From positions 1 to 28,262 of the forward strand of contig JACKET010000033.1 of assembly GCA_020632875.1 (NCBI GenBank): DNA of 28,262 nucleotides, given 5' to 3'. The notes beneath the pieces were generated by a model. It saw only the letters and a list, made by a program, of their open reading frames with translations. It was not told the DNA's origin and ran no database searches. Shown here piece by piece: positions 1 through 6,909 of the stretch (positions are counted from its first letter, which is position 1; each line of letters begins with the position of its first letter). Source of the stretch: Alphaproteobacteria bacterium. Lineage in GTDB: Bacteria; Myxococcota_A; UBA796; GCA-2862545. The position numbers and the translations under genes are program-made.

Positions 1-171
1 CTGGCGGGGCGTGGGGAAGCCGGACCCTGCGGACGTGCCTGTCGGGATCGGCGGGGCGGTCGGTAGAGGGCGGTGTGGCGGGTTCGGCCGCGGGATCCCG
101 GTTCGCGGGAGACGAGCTGGGCGGCCGCTCGTGCTCGTGACGAGGCGCGGTTGTGAGAGCTGCGCGCTCGT
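1..171. other. GC-rich segment with no supportable gene
   Basis: I see no convincing coding region on either strand. The short open frames here lack ribosome binding sites and recognisable protein sequence. The last part (about 126-171) already contains isolated GCTCGT words like those of the adjacent repeat array, so it is probably a degenerate edge of that array. A gene tail entering from outside the window cannot be excluded. Confidence 0.5.
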
Positions 172-490
172 GAGACGTGCTCGTTCTCGTGAGACGTGCT
201 CGTTCTCGTGAGACGTGCTCGTTCTCGTGAGCGTGCTCGTGAGACGTGCTCGTGCTCGTCACGTGCTCGTGAGACGTGCTCGTGCTCGTGCTCGTTCTCG
301 TGAGACGTGCTCGTGCTCGTGAGACGTGCTCGTGAGACGTGCTCGTGAGACGTGCTCGTGCTCGTGCTCGTGCTCGTTCTCGTGAGACGTGCTCGTGCTC
401 GTTCTCGTGAGACGTGCTCGTGCTCGTTCTCGTGCTCGTTCTCGTGAGACGTGCTCGTGAGACGTGCTCGTTCTCGTGAGACGTGCTCGT
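166..490. repeat. Two-module minisatellite (13-mer plus hexamers)
   Basis: By eye there are fourteen exact copies of the 13-mer GAGACGTGCTCGT, starting at 172, 191, 210, 241, 271, 302, 321, 334, 347, 384, 409, 446, 459 and 478. Between copies lie zero to four hexamers of the form (G/T)CTCGT. Start-to-start distances are therefore almost all 13+6n (13, 19, 25, 31, 37). One decayed copy sits near 229, and one interval (241 to 271) is 30. The unit is not a multiple of three, so reading frames through it are low-complexity artefacts. It lies 3' of the adenosine deaminase gene. Function is unknown; slippage-driven expansion is the simplest explanation. Confidence 0.9.
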
Positions 491-651
491 GCCCGTGGAG
501 CCCGGAGCCCGCGAAGGCCGTGAACCATGAACCCGCGCGAGGCGGGCCGGAGGGTGCGGCGGAGCCGCAGTCACGGGACGGAACGGCCCGGGACCGAGCG
601 TGAGCGAGCCCGGAGGACAGCCGACGGCGAAGCCGGCGCGCCCATCCGACG
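491..651. other. Intergenic segment with GC-rich hairpins, possible terminator of the deaminase gene
   Basis: No gene is supported. Two inverted repeats are visible: TGCGGC(555-560)/GCCGCA(564-569) with a 3-nt loop, and CCGGG(588-592)/CCCGG(609-613). On the minus strand these lie about 40-100 nt beyond the deaminase stop codon, so they could end its transcript. No T-tract follows, so intrinsic termination is only a guess. Confidence 0.3.
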
Positions 652-1881
652 CTACTGCTGCTCGCGACCCACGGCCGGCAGCCCGTGCTTCTCGGCCACC
701 CGGTCGTAGACGTCGATGACCTGGCGGACGTAGTCGCGCTTCTCGCGGTAGGAACCGGGGTAGAAGCTGCGCTTGAAGCCGTGGAGGATGACGCGCCGCA
801 GCTCGGACGGGCCGATCTTGAACGCGTTGGTGGCGAGCCGTAGCTCGTTCGAAACGGTGGTGTTGGAGACGAGGCGGTTGTCGGTGCAGAGCGAGACGCT
901 CAGCCGGTCTTCGACCATGCGCCCGAAGGGGTGCTCTTCGACGCGCCGGAGCTCGGGCATGGTCTGCATGTTGCTGGTGATGCAGACCTCGAGGAGGATG
1001 CGGCGGTCGGCGATGTACTGCGACAGCTGCCGGACGTAGCGGTGCGGGTCTTCGATCTCGGCCTGGAGCATGTCGGCGCCGTACAGATGGGTGCCGTGGC
1101 CGATGCGGTCGGCGTGGAGCTTGGTGATGGCCTGGAAGATGCTCTCGGGGCCGTACGCCTCGCCCGCGTGCACGGTCTTCTTGAGGAAGTGCCGATGGCA
1201 GTGGTCGTACGCCTCGATGTGGTCGGAGGCCGGGTGGCCGGCCTCGGCGCCCGCCAGGTCGAAGCCCACGATGGGCAGGCCGAGGCGGTCGCGGGCGTCG
1301 ATGACGGCGCGGGCCAGCGACATGGACGCGGCGCCGTAGACCTCTTTGACCGGCCAGTGCGCGAGGACGGCGAGCAGGTCGCGGAAGTAGGGCGCGAAGC
1401 CCGCCGTGAACATGCGCATGGCGCAGGCGATGATCCCGTAGCGGAACGGCGGGCGCTGGCCGGTGCGCACGGCCTCGGTGGCCTCGTTCTCGCGGCGGGC
1501 GCGCGCGAGACCCCGGTCGACCGCGGCGAGCACCTCGGAGACGCTGAGATCTGGGCGTGCGTGCAGCTGCGGCGCGAAGCGGACCTCGAGGTAGCAGACG
1601 CCCTCGGCGAGACAGTCCTGACCGAGCTCGTAGGCGGTGCGCTCGAGCGCCTCGGGGCCGTCGAGCACGGCACAGGTGTAGGCGAAGCCGTGCAGGTAGT
1701 CGGGCAGGTCGCGGTAGTGCGACTTGAACACGAGCTCGCGCAGGCCTTCGGGGCTGTAGGAGGGGAGGGTGACCTTCCGCTCCTTGGCGAGCTCGATGAG
1801 CGACTCGACGCGGAGGGACCCGTCGAGGTGGCAGTGGAGGTCGGTCTTGGGGAGCTCGGCGAGCAGTGCGTCGGAGTACAT
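652..1881 (-). CDS. add: Adenosine deaminase
   Basis: Predicted 409-residue metal-dependent purine hydrolase converting adenosine or deoxyadenosine to inosine or deoxyinosine in the cytoplasm (purine salvage). The zinc site HxH lies near the N terminus (TDLHCHLDGS, His16 and His18). HAGE supplies a metal-binding His and a catalytic Glu, followed by RIGHG and the CTDNR segment with the metal-binding Asp, as in bacterial ADA-type enzymes. I chose ATG at 1881 because the family's conserved N terminus begins within a few residues of it. The in-frame extension to 1959 is Arg/Ser-rich and unlike the family. It is transcribed divergently from the acidic protein at 2044. Substrate choice within the ADA/adenine deaminase superfamily is inferred from motifs only. 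Confidence 0.9.
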   Translation of the reverse strand: MYSDALLAELPKTDLHCHLDGSLRVESLIELAKERKVTLPSYSPEGLRELVFKSHYRDLPDYLHGFAYTCAVLDGPEALERTAYELGQDCLAEGVCYLEVRFAPQLHARPDLSVSEVLAAVDRGLARARRENEATEAVRTGQRPPFRYGIIACAMRMFTAGFAPYFRDLLAVLAHWPVKEVYGAASMSLARAVIDARDRLGLPIVGFDLAGAEAGHPASDHIEAYDHCHRHFLKKTVHAGEAYGPESIFQAITKLHADRIGHGTHLYGADMLQAEIEDPHRYVRQLSQYIADRRILLEVCITSNMQTMPELRRVEEHPFGRMVEDRLSVSLCTDNRLVSNTTVSNELRLATNAFKIGPSELRRVILHGFKRSFYPGSYREKRDYVRQVIDVYDRVAEKHGLPAVGREQQ

Positions 1882-2043
1882 GTTCGCCCCTAACCCGCCG
1901 CTCCGGGAGCGGTCGCAGGACCGGTCGCGACTCGCCGGTATCCCCCCGCCCAGCGACATTTCTCATCCGATGTGCATCAGGTCGTTTGCACGCTTGGCGG
2001 CCCGTGCTACGGGACGCGCGATCGGTCGTCTAGAGAGGGTTGG
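1882..2043. promoter_or_regulatory. Divergent promoter region between add and acidic protein gene
   Basis: These 162 nt separate two divergent starts and must carry both promoters if the genes are not read through. The stretch around 1958-1991 is the least GC-rich part. It contains an inverted repeat GTGCA(1972-1976)-N10-TGCAC(1987-1991) that could be an operator. A weak rightward promoter may be TTGCAC (1986-1991) with TACGGG (2008-2013). Both assignments are tentative. Confidence 0.3.
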
Positions 2044-2457
2044 ATGCGACTGCCGAGTTCCGTTCGGGACGCGCTCCTGGAAGAGCTGGATTCCTACATC
2101 GACGCGGTCGACGAGCCAGAGGTCGAGACCGTGATCACGTACATCCTCGACCAGCTCCAGCTCGCTGAAGACGACTGGAATCTCGAGGACATCGCGGGCC
2201 AGATCGAAGAGAGCGCCGGGCTCGATTCGTCCCTGTCCGAGTGCCTCGAAGAAGAGTTCGAGAGCCGCGACGACTTCGTCTTCACGGGCGAAGAGATCGT
2301 CTCGGTGTTCGAGCTCGTCTCCGGGGTCGAGTGGGTCGACGACGACGAGTTCCTCGACGAGCAGGAGGCCGCCATCGGCTCCGACGATGCGGGCGACGGC
2401 GACGCCGACGACGCCGCCGAGGCCGAGGAAGAAGAGGCGCCCGAGTCCGACGACTGA
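2044..2457 (+). CDS. Small acidic protein of unknown function
   Basis: A 137-residue protein I do not recognise. ATG at 2044 is preferred over the upstream in-frame ATG at 1972 because a purine-rich GAGAGGG ribosome binding site precedes it and the upstream extension looks non-coding. The first ~90 residues look helical and acidic. The last ~40 are almost entirely Asp, Glu, Ala and Gly, a disordered polyanionic tail. There is no signal peptide or membrane segment, so it is probably cytoplasmic. Acidic tails of this kind can bind basic proteins or mimic nucleic acid, but nothing here proves that. Its neighbours (add, SNF2 ATPase) do not point to a role. Confidence 0.75.
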   Translation: MRLPSSVRDALLEELDSYIDAVDEPEVETVITYILDQLQLAEDDWNLEDIAGQIEESAGLDSSLSECLEEEFESRDDFVFTGEEIVSVFELVSGVEWVDDDEFLDEQEAAIGSDDAGDGDADDAAEAEEEEAPESDD

Positions 2458-2680
2458 CGTGCCGTGGCGTCCGTCTGCCGGGCGCTGCGACGGGTTCGTC
2501 GCGTGGCGACATCCGCTTCGTGCCGCCAGCCAATCGGCGCGCCGTGTGACTGGATTGTGAGTGTCACCGAAACGGCCGTGCGTACCTGTGTCGTCGTACA
2601 CGGAGGGCGCTCTGGCCGCGGATGAGCGCGCAGGCTCCGTGTGGTAATCTCGTGAGCCGTCCGCCTCCTCACCGGGTCCC
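2458..2680. other. Intergenic region upstream of the SNF2 gene
   Basis: About 220 nt with no gene. It contains the GTGAC/GTCAC inverted pair around 2547-2569 and an AT-richer GGTAATCT at about 2643-2650 that could be a -10 element. No -35 element or clear Shine-Dalgarno before 2681 is evident. Confidence 0.3.
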
Positions 2681-5530
2681 ATGCCGCACCTCCACGCCAC
2701 GCTCACCCCCGAAGGCCGCCTCTTCTTCTGGTCGCTCGACACGGCGCTCGATCTGGCCGTCGAGCGCGAGGTGCCGGCCGTCGCCGGCCTCCAGGGCCAG
2801 ATGACCCGCCGCAACCTCGTGGTCGCGGGCGAGCCGCCCAAGCGCCAGAAGCTCGCCGGCTTCGAGGTCGAGGTGAAAGAGGCCCTGCCCGTGCTCGCCG
2901 CGCTCGGCACCGAGACCGCGGTGAGCGACTCCCTCCGCTGCTGGGCGTACGCCGCCAAGCTCGCGCTCGAGCTGTCTGCCGAGCAGCGCGTCGTGCCGTC
3001 CGTCCGCAACGGCGAGGCGCGCTGGGCGGCGCTGCTGTCGCGCGAGATCGACCGCGAGCGCTTCGAGGCCCTCGTGGATGCGCTGCCGGTGGTGAGCCGT
3101 GCCGCTCCGACCCGCGAGCGCGGCCAGCTCCGCCTGCTCACGTCGCGCCACGCCGCCCGGGCCTTCCTCGACTCCGCGGTCGACGGGCTGTACCGGCAGA
3201 ACGCCTACCCGGGCAGCGCGCGCGGCTGGACCCTCGAGTTCGCGCAGGCCCTGAAGAGCGAAGCCGAGGCGCAGTTCCGCCCGCGCGATGCGCGGTACCA
3301 GGGCATCCCCGAGATGATCGCGGGCTGGACGACCGAAGCCGAGGCCGGGGGCCTGCGCGTCGGCGTGAGCCTGCTGCTCCCCGACGAGGCCCAGAAGCGC
3401 AAGAGCTTCCAGATCTCCTATTGGCTGCACCCCGCCGGCAATCCGCGCTCCCGCGTGCCGCTCTCCGAGGCGTGGAAGTCCGGGAAGTCCATCACCATCG
3501 ACGGCGTGACGTACCCCCACCCCGGAACGGCCGCCATCACGGGCCTCGCGCGGATGGCGCGCGTGTACGAGCCGCTGAACCAGAGCCTGCACGGCAAGGC
3601 GCCGCGCGACCTCCGGTGGAAGGCGAAGTCCGCGTGGGACTTCCTCGACAACGGCGTGGCGCTGCTCGAAGACGCCGGCTTCCACGTCGAGATCCCCGAA
3701 GAGTTCGCGCGGGCCGGCAAGCGCCGCATCCGCCCGCGGATCCGCATCGACGCGTCGGGCATGGAGTCCGGCGAGATCGAGCTGAACGGCATGCTCCGCT
3801 TCACGTGGGAGGTCGTGCTCGGCGACCTGATCCTGAGCGGCGTCGAGTTCGCCGAGCTGCTCGAGAAGAAGTCGCCGGTCGTCGAGTTCCGCGGCGAGTG
3901 GGTCCTGCTCGACCCCGCCGAGCTCGAGAGGCTCCCGAAGGGCCTGCCGCAGGAGGGCGAGCTGCCCGCAGCCGTCGCGCTGCGCGCCGTCCTCACGGGC
4001 CAGCACGACGGTGTCGAGGTCGTCGCCGACGGGCGGCTCGAGAACATCGTCGACGCCCTGCGCCGCCCCCCCGAGGTCGCGCCGCCGGCGGGGCTCGTCG
4101 GCACCCTGCGCAAGTACCAGCTCACCGGGCTCTCGTGGCTCACCACACTCGGCCAGCTCGGGCTCGGGGCGTGCCTCGCCGACGACATGGGCCTCGGCAA
4201 GACCATCCAGCTCATCGCGCACATCCTGAAGCGCCGTGAGGGCCGCGTGAAGCGGGGTCCGACCCTGGTCGTGTGCCCCACGAGCGTGCTCGGCAACTGG
4301 ACGCGCGAGCTCGCGCGCTTCGCCCCCGGGCTCCGGGTGCGCCGTTTCCACGGACTCCAGCGCTCGCCCGACGTCTTCGCGAAGGCCGACGTGGTGCTCA
4401 CGACCTACGGCCTGCTCGTGCGCGACGCCGAGATCCTCGGCGAGCAGCTGTGGGACGTCATCGCGCTCGACGAGGCGCAGGCCATCAAGAACCCCGACTC
4501 GCAGCGGGCGCGCGCCGCGCGCAGCCTGAAGGGGCGCCACCGCGTCGCCATGACCGGCACCCCTGTCGAGAACCGCCTCGACGAGCTGTGGTCGCTCATG
4601 CAGTTCCTGGTGCCCGGCCTGCTCGGGCCCCGCGCGACCTTCCGCCGCAACGTGGCCGTGCCCATCGAGCGTTTCGGCGATCAAGACATCGCGAAGCGCC
4701 TCAAGCTCGGCGTCTCTCCGTTCGTGCTCCGCCGGCTCAAGAGCGACCCCACCATCATCGACGACCTGCCCGACAAGCTCGAGAGCGTCGACTACTGCGC
4801 GCTCAAGCCGCGCCAGGCCGCGCTCTACCGCGAGGTCGTCGAAGAGAGCCTCGAGGCCATCCGCTCCGCCGACAAGATGGCGCGACGCGGCCAGGTGCTG
4901 AAGCTGCTCACGGCGCTCAAGCAGGTGTGCAACCACCCGGCGCACTACCTGAAGGAGAAGAACGGCGAGCTCACCGGTCGATCCGGCAAGCTCGACCGCC
5001 TCACCGAGATCCTCGACTCGATCTTCGAGCTCGGCGAGCACGTGCTGGTGTTCACGCAGTACCGCGAGATGGGCGAGCTGCTCCGGCGCCATCTGCTCGA
5101 GACGTACGAAGAAGAGGTGCCGTTCCTGCACGGCGGCGTGCCGGTCGAGAAGCGCGACGCCATGGTGCACGCCTTCCAGACCGACGACACCGTCGCGCCC
5201 ATCCTGCTCGTGTCCCTCAAGGCCGGCGGCACCGGACTGAACCTGACGCGCGCCACCCACGTCATCCACTTCGACCGCTGGTGGAACCCGGCCGTCGAGG
5301 ATCAGGCGACCGACCGGGCCTATCGCATCGGGCAGCAGCGGAACGTGCAGGTCCACAAGATGGTCAGCCAGGGCACGCTGGAAGAGCGCATCGACGCGAT
5401 GCTCGAAGAGAAGCGGCAGCTCGCCGAGTCCGTCATCGGGGCCGGCGAGGCGTGGGTCACCGAGCTCGACGACGACGCCCTGCGCGCGCTCGTCATGCTC
5501 GGCGACGACGCGATCGAGGAGGACGAGTGA
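2681..5530 (+). CDS. SNF2-family DNA-dependent ATPase (HepA/RapA-like helicase)
   Basis: A 949-residue SWI2/SNF2 ATPase, expected to use ATP to translocate on duplex DNA and remodel protein-DNA complexes rather than unwind strands. The N-terminal ~430 residues include a bacterial SNF2-associated region resembling DUF3670 (about 360-430). The helicase core follows: motif I DMGLGKT with Lys507, motif II DEAQ at 597-600, motif III-like MTGTPVEN, and the C-terminal RecA lobe ending in a motif VI of the form QATDRAYRIGQ near residue 876. All key ATPase residues appear intact. The downstream SWIM gene starts inside its last codons, the classic bacterial SNF2-SWIM pairing. No Shine-Dalgarno is obvious before ATG 2681. 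Specific role (transcription recycling, repair, defence) is unknown. Confidence 0.93.
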   Translation: MPHLHATLTPEGRLFFWSLDTALDLAVEREVPAVAGLQGQMTRRNLVVAGEPPKRQKLAGFEVEVKEALPVLAALGTETAVSDSLRCWAYAAKLALELSAEQRVVPSVRNGEARWAALLSREIDRERFEALVDALPVVSRAAPTRERGQLRLLTSRHAARAFLDSAVDGLYRQNAYPGSARGWTLEFAQALKSEAEAQFRPRDARYQGIPEMIAGWTTEAEAGGLRVGVSLLLPDEAQKRKSFQISYWLHPAGNPRSRVPLSEAWKSGKSITIDGVTYPHPGTAAITGLARMARVYEPLNQSLHGKAPRDLRWKAKSAWDFLDNGVALLEDAGFHVEIPEEFARAGKRRIRPRIRIDASGMESGEIELNGMLRFTWEVVLGDLILSGVEFAELLEKKSPVVEFRGEWVLLDPAELERLPKGLPQEGELPAAVALRAVLTGQHDGVEVVADGRLENIVDALRRPPEVAPPAGLVGTLRKYQLTGLSWLTTLGQLGLGACLADDMGLGKTIQLIAHILKRREGRVKRGPTLVVCPTSVLGNWTRELARFAPGLRVRRFHGLQRSPDVFAKADVVLTTYGLLVRDAEILGEQLWDVIALDEAQAIKNPDSQRARAARSLKGRHRVAMTGTPVENRLDELWSLMQFLVPGLLGPRATFRRNVAVPIERFGDQDIAKRLKLGVSPFVLRRLKSDPTIIDDLPDKLESVDYCALKPRQAALYREVVEESLEAIRSADKMARRGQVLKLLTALKQVCNHPAHYLKEKNGELTGRSGKLDRLTEILDSIFELGEHVLVFTQYREMGELLRRHLLETYEEEVPFLHGGVPVEKRDAMVHAFQTDDTVAPILLVSLKAGGTGLNLTRATHVIHFDRWWNPAVEDQATDRAYRIGQQRNVQVHKMVSQGTLEERIDAMLEEKRQLAESVIGAGEAWVTELDDDALRALVMLGDDAIEEDE

Positions 5531-6624
5531 GGTCGCGGTTCACCACGGCGCCGGCGCGGCTGCGCGCCCCGGACGACGGCATCGTCACGTCCTCCCGCTC
5601 GGGCGGGTGGGTCTCCGACCGCTGGCTGAAGATGCTCTCGGGGCTCGAGCGCACCCACGGCCCACGGCTCTCGCAGGGGCGGAACTTCGCGCGCAACGGC
5701 CGCGTGCGGGGGCTCTGGTTCAGCCCGGGTCTCGCGAGCGCCCAGGTCGTCGCGGACGAGTACTACAACGTCTCGATCCGCTTCCGCGTGTTCGGCGATG
5801 CCGAGTGGGACCGCATCCTCGCGGTGCTCGTCGACAACCTGCTCAACATCGCGTCGCTGCTCGAGGGCCACCTGCCGTTCCCGCTGTTCGAAGAGCTCGA
5901 GAAGCACGGCATCGCGTTGCTGCCGACCCTCGACGAGATCGACGGCGACTGCAACTGCGGCGACTACATGCTCCCGTGCTCGCACATGTCGGCCGTCCAC
6001 CACGTGCTGGCCGAGGCGATCGACGGCGAGCCCTTCCTGCTGTTCACCCTGCGTGGGCGGCCCCGCGCCCAGCTCCTTGCCGAGCTGCGCAAGCTGTGGG
6101 GCGACGCGGCGCAGCGGAACCCCGTCTCTCGCGAAGAGCTCGCGCCCGAGGTGATCTCGGACGATCAGTGGGCCTCGAGCTCCACGCCACTCCCGCCGTT
6201 CGACTTCCGGTTCAAGCCGTCCGAGAAGGTCGCCGTGGGTCTGCGTGCGCTGGGCCCGCCGCCCGGTGACGCCGACCTCGTGCGCGCCCTCGAGCCGCTG
6301 TACGTCGCGGGCAGCAAGGCGGCCCTCGAGCTCGCGATGTCCGACCTCGAGGTCCCGACGCACGAGAACGAGCGCGTGCGGCAGTTCCGGCGCTCGGTGC
6401 AGCGGCCGACGCAGTCCGGCACGTCCGGAGGCGGCGAGCAGAGCGACCTCACGGCCGCGATCGTCGACGCGCTCGCCGAGACCGAGTGCGCGAAGAGCAA
6501 GGAGCTCGCGGACCGCGTGGGGGCCGACATCCTCGACGTCCGGCAGGAGCTCCTCGAGCTCGAGAAGCTGGGCATCGTGTACCGCACGGGCCAGACGCGC
6601 GGCACCCGGTGGTGGCTGGGCTAG
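5527..6624 (+). CDS. SWIM zinc-finger protein, partner of SNF2 ATPase
   Basis: A 365-residue protein starting at GTG 5527, overlapping the SNF2 stop by four bases (GTGA). GAGGAGGA at 5516-5523 serves as its ribosome binding site, so translation is probably coupled. The SWIM zinc finger is the CxCx6CxH motif with Cys142, Cys144, Cys151 and His153; such fingers bind DNA or protein. The N-terminal region (about 20-130) matches the usual context of SNF2-linked SWIM proteins. The last ~60 residues look like a winged-helix module (alternating helices ending in a basic GTRWW segment), giving a second possible DNA-binding element. A longer open frame extends upstream in frame but is only the shadow of the SNF2 gene. 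It likely targets or regulates the SNF2 motor. Confidence 0.88.
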   Translation: MRSRFTTAPARLRAPDDGIVTSSRSGGWVSDRWLKMLSGLERTHGPRLSQGRNFARNGRVRGLWFSPGLASAQVVADEYYNVSIRFRVFGDAEWDRILAVLVDNLLNIASLLEGHLPFPLFEELEKHGIALLPTLDEIDGDCNCGDYMLPCSHMSAVHHVLAEAIDGEPFLLFTLRGRPRAQLLAELRKLWGDAAQRNPVSREELAPEVISDDQWASSSTPLPPFDFRFKPSEKVAVGLRALGPPPGDADLVRALEPLYVAGSKAALELAMSDLEVPTHENERVRQFRRSVQRPTQSGTSGGGEQSDLTAAIVDALAETECAKSKELADRVGADILDVRQELLELEKLGIVYRTGQTRGTRWWLG

Positions 6625-6665
6625 GCGGAGCCTCCCGTGCGCGCGCCCGTGTGCGTGCGCGTTCC

Positions 6666-6686
6666 CGCTCCGGGACGTCGGGAGCG
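6666..6686 (+). terminator. Candidate stem-loop after the SNF2-SWIM operon
   Basis: CGCTCC (6666-6671) pairs with GGAGCG (6681-6686) around a 9-nt loop, about 40 nt after the SWIM stop codon. There is no T-tract, so this is only a weak terminator candidate. Confidence 0.2.
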
Positions 6687-6738
6687 TCCTTGCCCTCCGG
6701 GGATCCGTGGCCTGGGCCCCGCCATACGCTCGATCGGG

Positions 6739-6756
6739 CACGCGCACGCGCACGCG
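6739..6756. repeat. Short CACGCG triplicate in intergenic DNA
   Basis: Three tandem CACGCG hexamers lie in the 285-nt gap between the SWIM gene and the megasynthase. Their CGCGCACGC core (6741-6749) is complementary to GCGTGCGCG at 6653-6661, so a long-range hairpin is possible. The rest of the gap holds no gene. The last 35 nt before 6910 are AT-richer (TAGAAA at 6876-6881 could be a -10), with GGAG at 6901-6904 as the ribosome binding site. Confidence 0.4.
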
Positions 6757-6909
6757 CACCGCCTTCGGCTGGGCACGGGAGACGCCAGGCGCGATGGGCT
6801 CGGCAGGACGCGCGGATGCCCCGCCTGGCGCCGCCTCCGCGGAACTTCGGGGTGGGCGCGGGCCTCGGGGCGGACTAGAAAAGCGCTCTTTACGCACCGC
6901 GGAGTCTTC

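Noticed and set aside
172..490. CRISPR-like array
   Set aside because: Units are 13 and 6 nt with no unique spacers of constant length and no cas genes in view.
259..528. Protein-coding frame through the repeat
   Set aside because: The translation is a monotonous Ser/His/Glu/Arg repeat and the repeat unit is not a multiple of three; no ribosome binding site.
4273..5526. Upstream in-frame extension of the SWIM gene
   Set aside because: It is the shifted-frame shadow of the SNF2 gene. The GTG at 5527 has a good ribosome binding site and the protein only becomes sensible after it.
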